Assembly (NCBI GenBank): GCA_003565155.1 | Contig: PXDB01000027.1 | Location: forward strand, 1-64,000 | Reading direction: 5' to 3' | DNA length: 64,000 nucleotides | Origin: Nitriliruptoraceae bacterium | GTDB lineage: Bacteria > Actinomycetota > Nitriliruptoria > Nitriliruptorales > Nitriliruptoraceae | In this document: positions 27,151 through 35,700 of the stretch, piece by piece | Layout of the letters: every line of letters starts with the position of its first letter | Position numbering within the stretch: position 1 is the stretch's first letter | Made by a program: the position numbers and the translations under genes | Notes under the pieces: generated by a model | Database searches by the model: none | What the model saw: only the letters and a program-made list of their open reading frames with translations | What the model was told of the DNA's origin: nothing

Positions 27151-28340
27151 GCGCGCGGCTCCATGACGCTGCGGCCGGCCCGGCGCAGCGCCCGCACGAC
27201 GATGTCCTCACACAGCTCCGGGAAGGTCACACCCTCGGCGGCGGCCGACAGCGGGAAACTGGAACGCGGCGTCATGCCGGGCAGCGGGTTGGTCTCGAGG
27301 AACAGGAACCGGCCGTCGGGGGTGAGGCGGAAGTCCGCGCGGGAGGTGGCGTCGCCGATCCCCAGCGCATGGTGGGTCAGACCGGTGAGTCTGCGGACCT
27401 CCGCGGTCTGCTCCGGGGTGAGCTCGGCCGGGCACTCCTTGCGTCCCTCGCCGGGGGTGTACTTCGCCTCGTAGGAGAAGATGTCGCCCTTGCTGATCGG
27501 CTCGACGACGGCGAACACCCGGTCACCGAGCGCGGCGATCGTCAGGTCGCGACCGGGCACGAACTCCTCGATGATGGCGTCCTGGCCCTCGGCGACCGCC
27601 AACCGGCAGGCCTCGGGGAGGCCCGCGTGGTCGGTGACCTTGGACAGGCCGATGGTGGAGCCGCCGCCGCAGGGCTTGACGATCCACGGTGCCGGCATGT
27701 CGAGGCCGGCGAGGTCCTCCTCGATGTGGTCGCGCCGGACAACGTGCCAGGCCGGGGTGTCGATGCCGTGGGCGGCGATGACCTCCTTGCTGCGGGCCTT
27801 GTTGAAGGTCAGCTCGCACACCTCGGCGGTGGGACCGGTGTAGACGATGCCGTGCGTGTCGAGGTAGCGCTGGGTGTTGCCCATCTCGCCTTCGTCACCG
27901 AAGGTGGTGACGAACACCACGTCGGCGGCCTCGAGCACGGGCAGCAGGCCGTGGGCCAGCACGCCACCGTCCTGCTGGGCGCGAACCTTGGCCAGCATGT
28001 CGAGATCCGGCGGCGCGCCCACCGTCGGCGAGACCGGCGACTCGGGCACGTCCTCCTCCTCCACCTCGGCGGTGGTGAAGGCGTGGGCGGCGTCGCGGTC
28101 GGTGATCAGCGGCGCCTGCGCGGAGTCGACGGCGGCGACGGCGTGGCCGACCCACCTCAGCGCTCTGGCGATGGCGGTCCCGGTGGACAGCGACCCGAAG
28201 CGCTCCGTGTTGCCGCCGCCCATCAGCACCGCGATACGCAGCGGTGCGGCCAGGGTCGAGGCGGGGTGGGGGCGCGGGATGGCCTCGTCTACAGCCAGCT
28301 GCTCCTCGTCGAGTTCGCGGCTCGCGGTGGCGTCGACCAT
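27147..28340 (-). CDS. ddl: D-alanine--D-alanine ligase family protein
   Basis: ATP-grasp ligase making D-Ala-D-Ala for peptidoglycan. Of 397 residues the first 40 are an extra acidic leader; then LRIAVLMGGGNTER starts the N-terminal domain, PWIVKPCGGGSTIGLSKV carries the ATP-binding loop, EEFVPGRDLTI follows, and FLFLETNPLPGMTPRSSFPL is the Mg2+-binding signature (ETNPxPGMT). The early GGG.TER.GS.STG differs slightly from the usual GG.S.EREVSL.SG, so a related D-amino-acid ligase is possible. Coupled to the CocE gene. Confidence 0.87.
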   Translation of the reverse strand: MVDATASRELDEEQLAVDEAIPRPHPASTLAAPLRIAVLMGGGNTERFGSLSTGTAIARALRWVGHAVAAVDSAQAPLITDRDAAHAFTTAEVEEEDVPESPVSPTVGAPPDLDMLAKVRAQQDGGVLAHGLLPVLEAADVVFVTTFGDEGEMGNTQRYLDTHGIVYTGPTAEVCELTFNKARSKEVIAAHGIDTPAWHVVRRDHIEEDLAGLDMPAPWIVKPCGGGSTIGLSKVTDHAGLPEACRLAVAEGQDAIIEEFVPGRDLTIAALGDRVFAVVEPISKGDIFSYEAKYTPGEGRKECPAELTPEQTAEVRRLTGLTHHALGIGDATSRADFRLTPDGRFLFLETNPLPGMTPRSSFPLSAAAEGVTFPELCEDIVVRALRRAGRSVMEPRA

Positions 28341-28441
28341 CTCGGCTCTCCTGTCCAGCGGGGCGCTCCCGAGCGCGGGTCGTCGGGACGCTGGTGCTCG
28401 ACGGCGAACGTACCCGTACCCGCGGCGCCGGGGCCCGTCGG

Positions 28442-28447
28442 TAGCCT
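28442..28447 (+). promoter_or_regulatory. -10 element TAGCCT of a predicted leaderless transcript
   Basis: TAGCCT ends 7 bases before the ATG at 28454, so transcription would start at or next to the start codon. No ribosome site exists upstream of that ATG. Compare TAGGCT before 32796. Confidence 0.45.
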
Positions 28448-28453
28448 GCCCCC

Positions 28454-28846
28454 ATGGACGAACGCAACGTGCTCGACGGGCCCCTCGAGGGGTGCAGCAC
28501 CGACCCGTTGACGGGGTGGTTCCGTGACGGGTCCTGCCGGACGGGCCCGGACGATCTCGGCAGCCACACGATCTGCGCCGTGGTCACCGAGGCCTTCCTG
28601 GACCACCAGCGCAGTATCGGCAACGACCTGCGCACACCACGGCCCCAGTACCGTTTCCCGGGGCTGAAGCCGGGAGACCGGTGGTGCGTGACCGCACCGA
28701 ACTGGCTGCGTGCCCACCAGGACGACGCGGCCGCGCCCGTGGTGCTCAGCGCCACCAACCGGCGGGTGCTGGAGCTGGTCCCGCTGGAGGTGCTGCAGCG
28801 CTACGCCGTGGACGTGCCGGACGATCCCCGGCACCTCGAGGGGTGA
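28454..28846 (+). CDS. DUF2237 family protein
   Basis: A 130-residue soluble protein starting MDERNVLDGPLEGCSTDPLTGWFRDGSC, the DUF2237 opening with conserved Gly-Cys and TG(F/W)xRDG, then HTICAVVTEAFLDHQRSIGNDL and PGLKPGDRWCVTAPNW with further conserved Cys and Trp. Function of the family is unknown; three Cys at fixed positions suggest metal or redox use. Apparently leaderless. Divergent from ddl. Confidence 0.9.
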   Translation: MDERNVLDGPLEGCSTDPLTGWFRDGSCRTGPDDLGSHTICAVVTEAFLDHQRSIGNDLRTPRPQYRFPGLKPGDRWCVTAPNWLRAHQDDAAAPVVLSATNRRVLELVPLEVLQRYAVDVPDDPRHLEG

Positions 28847-28860
28847 GCCGGCGTCCTCGC

Positions 28861-28910
28861 GCGGTGGGCCGCCGCCGCGGGGTGGGCCGCCGCCGCGGGG
28901 TGGAGCGCCA
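28861..28910. repeat. 18-bp tandem repeat, about 2.5 copies
   Basis: GCGGGGTGGGCCGCCGCC at 28877 is preceded and followed by partial copies. Behind the DUF2237 gene; no coding role seen. The rest of 28847-29183 holds no recognised gene. Confidence 0.55.
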
Positions 28911-29183
28911 GCGCACGGTGACCGGCCGACCTGGGTCGCATCCGGGGACATCGCTGTCCCGGATGCTCGCCCAACCCCGCAACGAAGCCGACTCGGGCGA
29001 CGCAACGGGACACCCCTGGCCGCATGACGAACCCAACCCGTCCCCGGGCCCCGCCGGCCAGCGCCCGCACGCTGCGCCTCCGCCGGGGCCGGTGGGCAGG
29101 CGGCGCGCTGCGGCGACACAGCGGAGCGGGCCGACGCACGGAACCGGGCCGGCGCACCTGCGGTACGTGGCGGGAGCCCGGCC

Positions 29184-29642
29184 GTGACGGTGCCGCCCGA
29201 GGGCCGCCTGCTCGTCGACGCCGCCAACGTCATCGGCAGCCGACCGGACGGCTGGTGGCGGGACCGAACGGGCGCCGTGCAGCGGCTGCTCGCGGCGCTG
29301 CAGCCCCTGGCCGCGCACCGGCGCGGACCCGTGGTGGTCGTGGTGGAGGGACGGGTCACCGAGGCGGTGTCCGCGGGTCGCCACAGCGACGTCGAGGTGG
29401 TGCACGCCACACGCCGTGGACGGGACGCGGCCGACGACCGGATCGTTGCGCTCGTGGGTGACCCGGCCGCGCCGGCCCGGCGCGGTGATGGCGAAGGGGA
29501 CGACCTGTGGCCCGCCCAGCGCGGCGGCGCCCCGGACATCGTCGTGACCGCCGACCGCGAGCTGATCGATCGGGTGACCGAGCTCGGGGCGATGGTGCTG
29601 GGTCCGCGCACCCTGCTCCGGACGCTGGATGGCGACACCTGA
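29184..29642 (+). CDS. NYN/PIN-like RNase domain protein
   Basis: A 152-residue protein: GRLLVDAANVIGSRPDGWWR (first conserved Asp and the DxxN pattern), then VVVVVEGRVTEAV, ARRGRDAADDRIVAL (central Asp pair) and PDIVVTADRELIDRVTELGA (last Asp). This order of acidic residues is that of NYN domains, which are Mg2+-dependent RNases related to PIN and YacP. Substrate unknown. GTG 29184 has GCGGGAG upstream. No antitoxin gene is adjacent. Confidence 0.8.
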   Translation: MTVPPEGRLLVDAANVIGSRPDGWWRDRTGAVQRLLAALQPLAAHRRGPVVVVVEGRVTEAVSAGRHSDVEVVHATRRGRDAADDRIVALVGDPAAPARRGDGEGDDLWPAQRGGAPDIVVTADRELIDRVTELGAMVLGPRTLLRTLDGDT

Positions 29643-29654
29643 GCCGGGACGCGG

Positions 29655-29812
29655 TCCGCTGGTCCTCGGTTGCGGCGAGCCGGGACGCCCGCTGTGCCCG
29701 CTCGATGGCGACCCTGCTGCCCTCCGGATCGTGCTCGTCGTCGCGTGCCGCGTCGTTGGACCGCTCGATCACCTCCGAGGCGCTCGCGCGCGGGCGACCG
29801 GCGTAGGGGATG
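29655..29812 (-). pseudogene. Remnant of a TraR/DksA zinc-finger protein gene
   Basis: On the minus strand one frame reads EVIERSNDAARDDEHDPEGS and then RVAIERAQRASRLAATEDQR. The DDEHDPEGS..A.ERAQ stretch is characteristic of the middle of actinobacterial TraR/DksA-like proteins, but no start codon with a site precedes it and the C4 zinc finger that should follow is absent; the frame runs into the NYN gene's complement. I read it as a broken gene. Confidence 0.45.
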
Positions 29813-29828
29813 CCTCCACCAGCGCGCC

Positions 29829-30695
29829 TCAGGCTTCGTCGGCGCCGGGGTGGCGATCCCCTTCGGCGACCGGGATCTGGTGACACACGGAGCCCAGGAA
29901 GCCGATGATCACCTCGTTCGTCGACTCCGGGCTCTCCTGGTTCACGAGGTGGCCTCCGGGCAGGATCACGTGCCGCGCGGCGGGGTCGGCCGCCGCCCAG
30001 CGGGCCATGGCCCGGGCGACCGGACGCTCCTCCCGGTCACCCTGGACCAGTAACACGGGTCGTCGATGCGTCGGTGCCGCCTCCGCCCGCAGGTGGCCGT
30101 CCATGGCCGCGGCGGACACCGCCAGGAACGCCGCCCGCGAGACCTGGGCGGTCGCGGCGGCCACGTAGGCGCGGACCTCCGGGTCACGGGTGACCATCGC
30201 GGCGAAGACGCGCCGGAGGAGGGCATCGGGCCAGAACCGGATCATGCCGATCCGTAGCCGCTGCAGGGCACGCATCACGGCGTTCGGGCGGTCGCCGAGG
30301 GCGGGGGAACCGATCACCGCCAGACCGGCGACCCGGTCCGGGTGACGCGTGGCGCACTCCTGCACGATCATGCCGCCGAAGGACTGGCCGACCAGCACCG
30401 CCCGCTCGGCGCCGACCGCATCGAGCAGTGCGAGCAGGTCCCGCGCTGCCCCCTCGACGCTGATCCCGTCGCCGATCGGCTGGCTCCGGCCGTGCCCGCG
30501 CAGGTCCCAGGTCAGGACCCGGTAGCCGGCGGCGACCAGCGCCGGCACCTGTGCGTCGTAGGCGTGCTGGTCGAGGGAGAGTCCGTGGGTGAGCACCACC
30601 ACGGGCCCGTCGGCCGGCCCGGCGAGCCGGTAGTGCACGGGGCTGCCGTCGAGGTGGAGGACGCGGATGTCGGTGGTCGGCTCGGACAGGTTCAC
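29829..30695 (-). CDS. Alpha/beta hydrolase
   Basis: A 288-residue esterase/lipase-like enzyme. HGLSLDQHAYDAQVPAL forms the oxyanion region (HG motif), WDLRGHGRS follows, VGQSFGGMIVQE at about 99-110 holds the nucleophile Ser, VLLVQGDRE the acid region, and ILPGGHLVNQESP the His. No signal peptide. Related to 3-oxoadipate enol-lactonase and haloalkane-type hydrolases; substrate open. GTG start at 30695. Confidence 0.9.
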   Translation of the reverse strand: MNLSEPTTDIRVLHLDGSPVHYRLAGPADGPVVVLTHGLSLDQHAYDAQVPALVAAGYRVLTWDLRGHGRSQPIGDGISVEGAARDLLALLDAVGAERAVLVGQSFGGMIVQECATRHPDRVAGLAVIGSPALGDRPNAVMRALQRLRIGMIRFWPDALLRRVFAAMVTRDPEVRAYVAAATAQVSRAAFLAVSAAAMDGHLRAEAAPTHRRPVLLVQGDREERPVARAMARWAAADPAARHVILPGGHLVNQESPESTNEVIIGFLGSVCHQIPVAEGDRHPGADEA

Positions 30696-30864
30696 GGCAG
30701 CACCTCCCGCGGCTGATAGGGGAAGCGGCGGATGAGGACAGGCTGCCGGGCACGGCTTTCGTTCCGCTTTCGTCGCAGTCAGCCTGGTGCCGTCCGCGGT
30801 AGCCGGAGCCGGAACGCGGCAGGCCGACGTGGGCGCAGCGCGGCAGCGGGCGGGCGCCGCGGGC

Positions 30865-31809
30865 TCAGCTGGCGACCTCCGAGGCGACCCGCGCGGCCAC
30901 CCAGTCCGTCACGGTGTGCACCACCCGCGGGTCGAGGGGCTGCTGCGCCCTGAGCTGTCGGCGGTACTCCGAGGGCGCGCCCACGCCCTCGGTCCGGCGC
31001 AGGAGGTGGTTGACCTGAGGGACCCTGCGGGTCTCCACCGGCGCCCGGGTCACCAGTCCCGCGACGCGGTCCACGCACGCCGGGTCGACCTGCAGATCCT
31101 GCTCGCCGGTCAGCGCGAGGACGGGGACCGCCACCGCCGCCAGCTCCACGGCCGGATCGTGGTCGAGGAACCCGCGCATCCACCCCGCGTTGATCCGACG
31201 ACCCTGGACACGCAGGACGGCAGCGTCGCTGGCGCGGATCCTGGCGAACAGCTTCTCCTGGGCCCTGTCCGGGGTCTGGCGCAACAGCCGAAGGAGCAGG
31301 CGGACCGGTGCCGGCAGCGTCGGCACGATCCGCTGGGCCTGCCACTGCAGGGTCTCCTCACCGGTGGTCGTGATGCCCGCCAACAGGCCCACACCGGCGA
31401 GCCTCGGGTCCGCTGCCGCCAGCGACACGGCGTGGACCGCACCCTCGCTGTGGCCCAGCACCAGCACCCGGTCGGGATCGATGCGCGTGTCCCCGCGCAG
31501 CGCACCCAGCGCCGCGGCGGCGTCGGCACGGGTGGCCGCGAGATCCGCTGCCAGGTACGCGCCGCCGCTGTCGCCCACGCCACGCTTGTCGTAGCGCAGC
31601 GAGGCCACCCCGACGCCGGCGAGCGCGTCCGCGAGCTGGCGCGTCACCTCGGTCCGCATCTTCGGGTGGTTGCTGTCCCGGTCGATCTCACCCGAGCCCA
31701 CGAGCAGCAGCGCCGCCGGGTGCGGTCCCGCACCGGGCGGTAGGCGCAGGGAGCCGACCAAACCACTGCCGTCGGCCGCCGGGAAGCGGACCTCCTCGTC
31801 GCCAGCCAT
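30865..31809 (-). CDS. Alpha/beta hydrolase, acylpeptidase/dienelactone-hydrolase-like
   Basis: A 314-residue enzyme. PAALLLVGSGEIDRDSN and LRYDKRGVGDSGG mark the oxyanion side, LVLGHSEGAVHAVSLA the nucleophile elbow (GHSEG), VPVLALTGEQDLQVDP the acid and VPQVNHLLRRTEG the His. The ATG at 31809 has GGAGAGG upstream; GTG 31818 is possible. It reads away from the HTH gene at 32006 and starts 126 bp from a strong palindrome, so it is the likely regulatory target of that HTH protein. Confidence 0.88.
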   Translation of the reverse strand: MAGDEEVRFPAADGSGLVGSLRLPPGAGPHPAALLLVGSGEIDRDSNHPKMRTEVTRQLADALAGVGVASLRYDKRGVGDSGGAYLAADLAATRADAAAALGALRGDTRIDPDRVLVLGHSEGAVHAVSLAAADPRLAGVGLLAGITTTGEETLQWQAQRIVPTLPAPVRLLLRLLRQTPDRAQEKLFARIRASDAAVLRVQGRRINAGWMRGFLDHDPAVELAAVAVPVLALTGEQDLQVDPACVDRVAGLVTRAPVETRRVPQVNHLLRRTEGVGAPSEYRRQLRAQQPLDPRVVHTVTDWVAARVASEVAS

Positions 31810-31837
31810 GGCCGTCACCTCTCCGGATCGTGCGCGG

Positions 31838-31880
31838 TCGTGGGTGGTCGTGGGTGGTCATTGGTGGTCGTGGGTGGTCT
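31838..31880. repeat. Short GTGGGTGGTC tandem repeats
   Basis: Imperfect 10-12-bp units (TCGTGGGTGGTC and ATTGGTGGTC) repeated about four times just upstream of the hydrolase start. Low complexity; could affect its promoter. Confidence 0.5.
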
Positions 31881-31934
31881 GGGCCGCCGGCGGACGAGCC
31901 GCGCGGGAAGAGGCCCGCGTGGGCGCGATCCGCA

Positions 31935-31964
31935 CTTATCGTTCTCATATCTGAGAACGATAAG
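31935..31964. promoter_or_regulatory. 30-bp perfect palindrome, predicted operator
   Basis: Arms CTTATCGTTCTCA and its exact complement flank TATC. It is strikingly AT-richer than its surroundings. Immediately right of it, TAGCCT at 31966-31971 is a likely -10 for the HTH gene, so a bound dimer would block that promoter and perhaps the divergent hydrolase. Confidence 0.75.
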
Positions 31965-32005
31965 GTAGCCTCTGGAGAGCACCCCCGGAAGAGGAGCCTC
32001 GGTCG

Positions 32006-32785
32006 ATGAGCGATACGCGCACGTCACTGCTCCTGCACCCCGTGCGCCTGCGGGTCGTACAGGCGGCACTCGGCAGGGAGGTCACCACCTCCCAGCTCGC
32101 CTCCTGGCTGCCGGACGTGGCCACGGCGACCCTGTACCGCCACGTCGCCGCCCTCGTCGACGGCGGGGTGCTCGAGGTCGTCGGTGAGCAGCCCGTCCGC
32201 GGCGCGACCGAGCGCACCCTGCGGGTGGCGCTGCCCGCAGCCTGGCTGGGTCCCGACGACATCACCGCCCTGTCCACCCGTGACCCCCTCGATGGGGTCA
32301 CGGCCTTCCTGGCCGGCGTGCTCCAGTCCGCGAGCGACTACCTGACCGCACCCGGCGCGACGCCGGCACGGGACGGCTTCGGCTACCGCCAGATCGCCGT
32401 GTGGGCCGATGACCAGGAGCTGGTGACGCTGACCACCGCGCTCCGGGAGGTGCTGTTCGCGGCACAGGAGCGCGGACCCGGCCCGGGCCGACGACGTCGG
32501 GTGCTGACCACCATCCTGGTGCCGGACCCCCTGCCCCCCGGACCGCACTCCCCGGTGGGCGACGATGACGCGGACGCCGTGGGGAGCCCCCCCCGGCTGA
32601 CCGGTGCCGGTCGCTCCCCACGTCGCCCGCAGGCTGCGGCGTGCACGCCGTCCGTGCCGGCAGCGCGTCGCACTTCACGCAACGTAACGGCTCCGGCATC
32701 CCGCGAAGCCGGTTCCGGCCAACCTCGCACAACCTCGCACACCTGCAGGACCCCGACCCTCGCGGTCGTGCGACCACCGTCGTAG
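32006..32785 (+). CDS. Winged-helix (ArsR/PadR-like) regulator, C-terminal end doubtful
   Basis: The first 80 residues form a winged HTH (LLHPVRLRVVQAALGREVTTSQ, ATLYRHVAALVDGGVLEVV, RTLRVAL); residues 90-180 are a helical effector domain (LDGVTAFLAGVLQSASDYL, DDQELVTLTTALREVLFAA). After residue 192 the reading enters a run of eight C's (32587-32594) and becomes low-complexity (SPRRPQAAACTPSVP) to the stop. With seven C's the frame would end a few codons later at about 197 residues, the usual size. ATG 32006 has GGAAGAGG upstream. Probably binds the palindrome at 31935-31964. Confidence 0.82.
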   Translation: MSDTRTSLLLHPVRLRVVQAALGREVTTSQLASWLPDVATATLYRHVAALVDGGVLEVVGEQPVRGATERTLRVALPAAWLGPDDITALSTRDPLDGVTAFLAGVLQSASDYLTAPGATPARDGFGYRQIAVWADDQELVTLTTALREVLFAAQERGPGPGRRRRVLTTILVPDPLPPGPHSPVGDDDADAVGSPPRLTGAGRSPRRPQAAACTPSVPAARRTSRNVTAPASREAGSGQPRTTSHTCRTPTLAVVRPPS

Positions 32786-32788
32786 GCT
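32783..32788 (+). promoter_or_regulatory. -10 element TAGGCT of a predicted leaderless transcript
   Basis: TAGGCT ends 7 bases before the ATG at 32796 and no ribosome site lies between, so the nSTAND message probably starts at its own start codon. Confidence 0.45.
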
Positions 32789-32795
32789 CCGGCAC

Positions 32796-35700
32796 ATGGG
32801 GACACGAACGAACCGGGAGACGGGGAGCGAGGGCCGGCACCGCTCGGCCCTCGAAGGTGTGACCAGCCGTGCGCGTTTCGGCGCGCTGCTCACCGATCTG
32901 CGGCAACGGTCCGGGCGCAGCCTGCGGGATCTGGCCGCGGCGGTCGGCTCGAGCCCCTCGACCCTGAGCGGGTGGTGTCGCGCCGACAGCCTGCCCTTCC
33001 CGGCCCAGTTCGACACCTTCCGGGCGATGCTGCGTGAGCTGGGCGTCGAGGATCCGGAGCCCTGGATCGCCACCCTGGTCGAGCTGCGGAGCGGACGGGC
33101 TGGGCGCACGTCCACCCCCGATGGCGTGCACGAGGTGCCCTACCCCGGGCTCGCCGCCTTCGGTCGTGACGACGCCGACCGCTTCTTCGGTCGCGAGGCG
33201 CTGGTCGCGCGGGCGATGGACCGGTGGACCACCGCCCTGGCCAGGCCGGACCGTCCGCGGCTGTTGCTGCTGGTCGGTGCCTCCGGCTCGGGGAAGTCCT
33301 CCCTGCTGCACGCGGGACTACGCCCGGCGTTGGAGCAGGCGGGCCACACCACCACCTCGATGACCCCGGGCAGCGATGCCGTGGCACGACTGCAGCAGCA
33401 CCTGGCGGCCACCGCGACCGACCGGGCCAACGCCCCGCCACCGGTCCTGCTCGTGGATCAGCTCGAGGAGCTGTTCACCTCCAGCGAGGACCCGGCGACC
33501 CCCGCAGCCTTCCTGCGCCGCCTCGAGGAGCTGGCGGACCCGAACCACCCGCACGGGATCGCCGTGCTCGCCGCCGTCCGCATCGACTTCTACGAGGAGC
33601 TGGTCGCGTCGGCAGGGCGCACCGACACCCTGGAGGACGCCCAGCTGCTGGTCGACCCCCTCGCCCCGGACGAGCTGCGTCGGGCGATCGTCGAGCCGGC
33701 CCGGCAGGTCGGCATCGAGGTGGACGACGAGCTCGTCGAGACGTTGCTCCGCGACTTCGTGCCGTCGAGCTCGGTCACGGGAGTGCACGACGCCGGGTCC
33801 CTGCCCCTGCTCTCCCACGCCCTGCAGGAGACCGCGCGACGGGCACGCGGTGGACCGCTCTCCGTCGCGGCCTACCACGCCGCCGGTGGCCTGCACGGGG
33901 CGGTGGAGCGCTCCGCCGAGGAGGTGTTCACCCGCCTCGCGTCGCGCGAGCAGGAGCAGCTACGACAGGTGCTGCTGCGGCTTGTCCACGTGGAGAACGG
34001 CATGCTGGCCACCCGCCGGGTGGCTGCCCAGAGCGAGCTGGGCGGGCTCCTCGAACCCGGGGAGGGCGACGGACTACACGCGCTGCTGGAGCCCATGGTC
34101 CAGGCGCGGCTCCTCACGCTGCACGCCGACACCGTGGAGATCTCCCACGAAGCTCTGCTGGCGGCCTGGCCGCGCCTCCAGGAGTGGATCGAGCAGGACC
34201 GTGACGCCATCCGCCTCCACCGGCGGATCGCGGAGGCCACGCACCTGTGGCTGGGCAGCGACAGGGACGACTCCGCCCTGGCCCGCGGGGTCCTGCTGGA
34301 GGCGATGCGCGAGGCGACCGAGCCCGGCAGCGGTGCCCTGCAGCTCACCTCCACCGAGGCGGCCTACCTCGACGCCAGCGTCGAGCGGGCCCAGGCGGAG
34401 GAGCGCGCGACCCGCCGCCGCAACCGTCGGCTGGTGCTGCTCGCGACGGTGACCTCGGCGCTCGCCGTCCTCGCGGCGGCACTAACGGTGGTGGCGACCA
34501 CCGCCCGCAGCGATGCCCTCCTCGCCCGGGACGAGGCCCTGTCACGCCAGCTCGCCCTGGTCGCCGAACGCCTCGCGGAGACCGACCCCTCACTCGGCGC
34601 CGAGCTCGCCGTCGCCGGCTACCGGATCTCCGACACCACCGAGGCCCGCTCCGCCCTCCTCGACGCCGCCGCGGCGCCCCGCGCCACCCGGGTGCTGGGC
34701 GGTCCCGGCACCACCGTGGTCACCACCAGCCCGGACGGCACCCTCATCGCGGCCGGCGATTCCGCGGCCGCCGAGGTGCAGCTGCTGGTCGCCGGCGATG
34801 CGGACGCGACGCCGGAGCTGGCCGGCACGATCGCCCTGGACGACCCGACACTGGAGATCTACGCCCTCGCCCTGGACCCGGCGGCGCAGCTGCTGGCCGT
34901 CGGCGACACCGCCGCCCGTGTCGCGCTGTGGGACGTGCGCGACCCGGCCGCGCCGACGCCGGTGACCGGGGAGCTCCGCGGGCCCGAGGGCCCCATCCAG
35001 CACCTCGCCTTCTCGACCGACGGCACCGAGGTGGTCGCGGTGGGCCTCGGCGACGGCGCCTTCCGGTGGGACGTGCGCGACCCGGCCGCGCCGACACCCC
35101 TGGACCTCCTCCCGGTGGACGACATCACCTGGTCCGCCGCCTACCACCCCGACGGCGACCTCCTGGCGGTGGGCGACGACGGGGGTCGGATCACGCTGTG
35201 GGATCTGACAGCCGGTGACACCCCGGAGACCGTGGCCACCCTCACGCCCACGGACCGCGCCATCCTGAGCCTGGACCTCTCTCCGGATGGGGAGCTTCTG
35301 GTGGCCGGCTCGCGGGCGGGTGGGGTGTACGCCTGGGAGCTCGCGACCACCATCGACCCGCAGCCGGCCACCATCCCCGAGGCAGACTTCGACAGCTGGA
35401 TCAACACCCTGGCCTTCACCGGTGACGGCACCTACCTCGCCGTGGGCAGCTCCGACGGGCAGCTGCGGCTGTGGGAACGCGAGGGATGGCGCCTGCTCGG
35501 TGCCCTGCGGCACCCCGCGGCCCTGACCGGCCTCGCCTTCACCGCCGACCCGCCGCGCCTGGTCACCGGTGCGGCCGACGGCACCACCCGGCGCTGGTCC
35601 CTGTCCCAGATCCTGCCGACCAGCCTGGAGGGTCGCGTCTGGGGGGTGGGCTTCACCGCGGACGGGGCGCGGCTCGCGGCCTTCTCCGGGCAGGAGACCC

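Noticed and set aside
27057-28511. 484-residue plus-strand frame over ddl and CocE
   Set aside because: Antisense shadow; the opposite strand has clear ATP-grasp and hydrolase motifs and an overlapping GTGA junction.
28850-29183. Arg-rich frames between DUF2237 and NYN genes
   Set aside because: Low-complexity, no ribosome site, partly made of 18-bp repeats.
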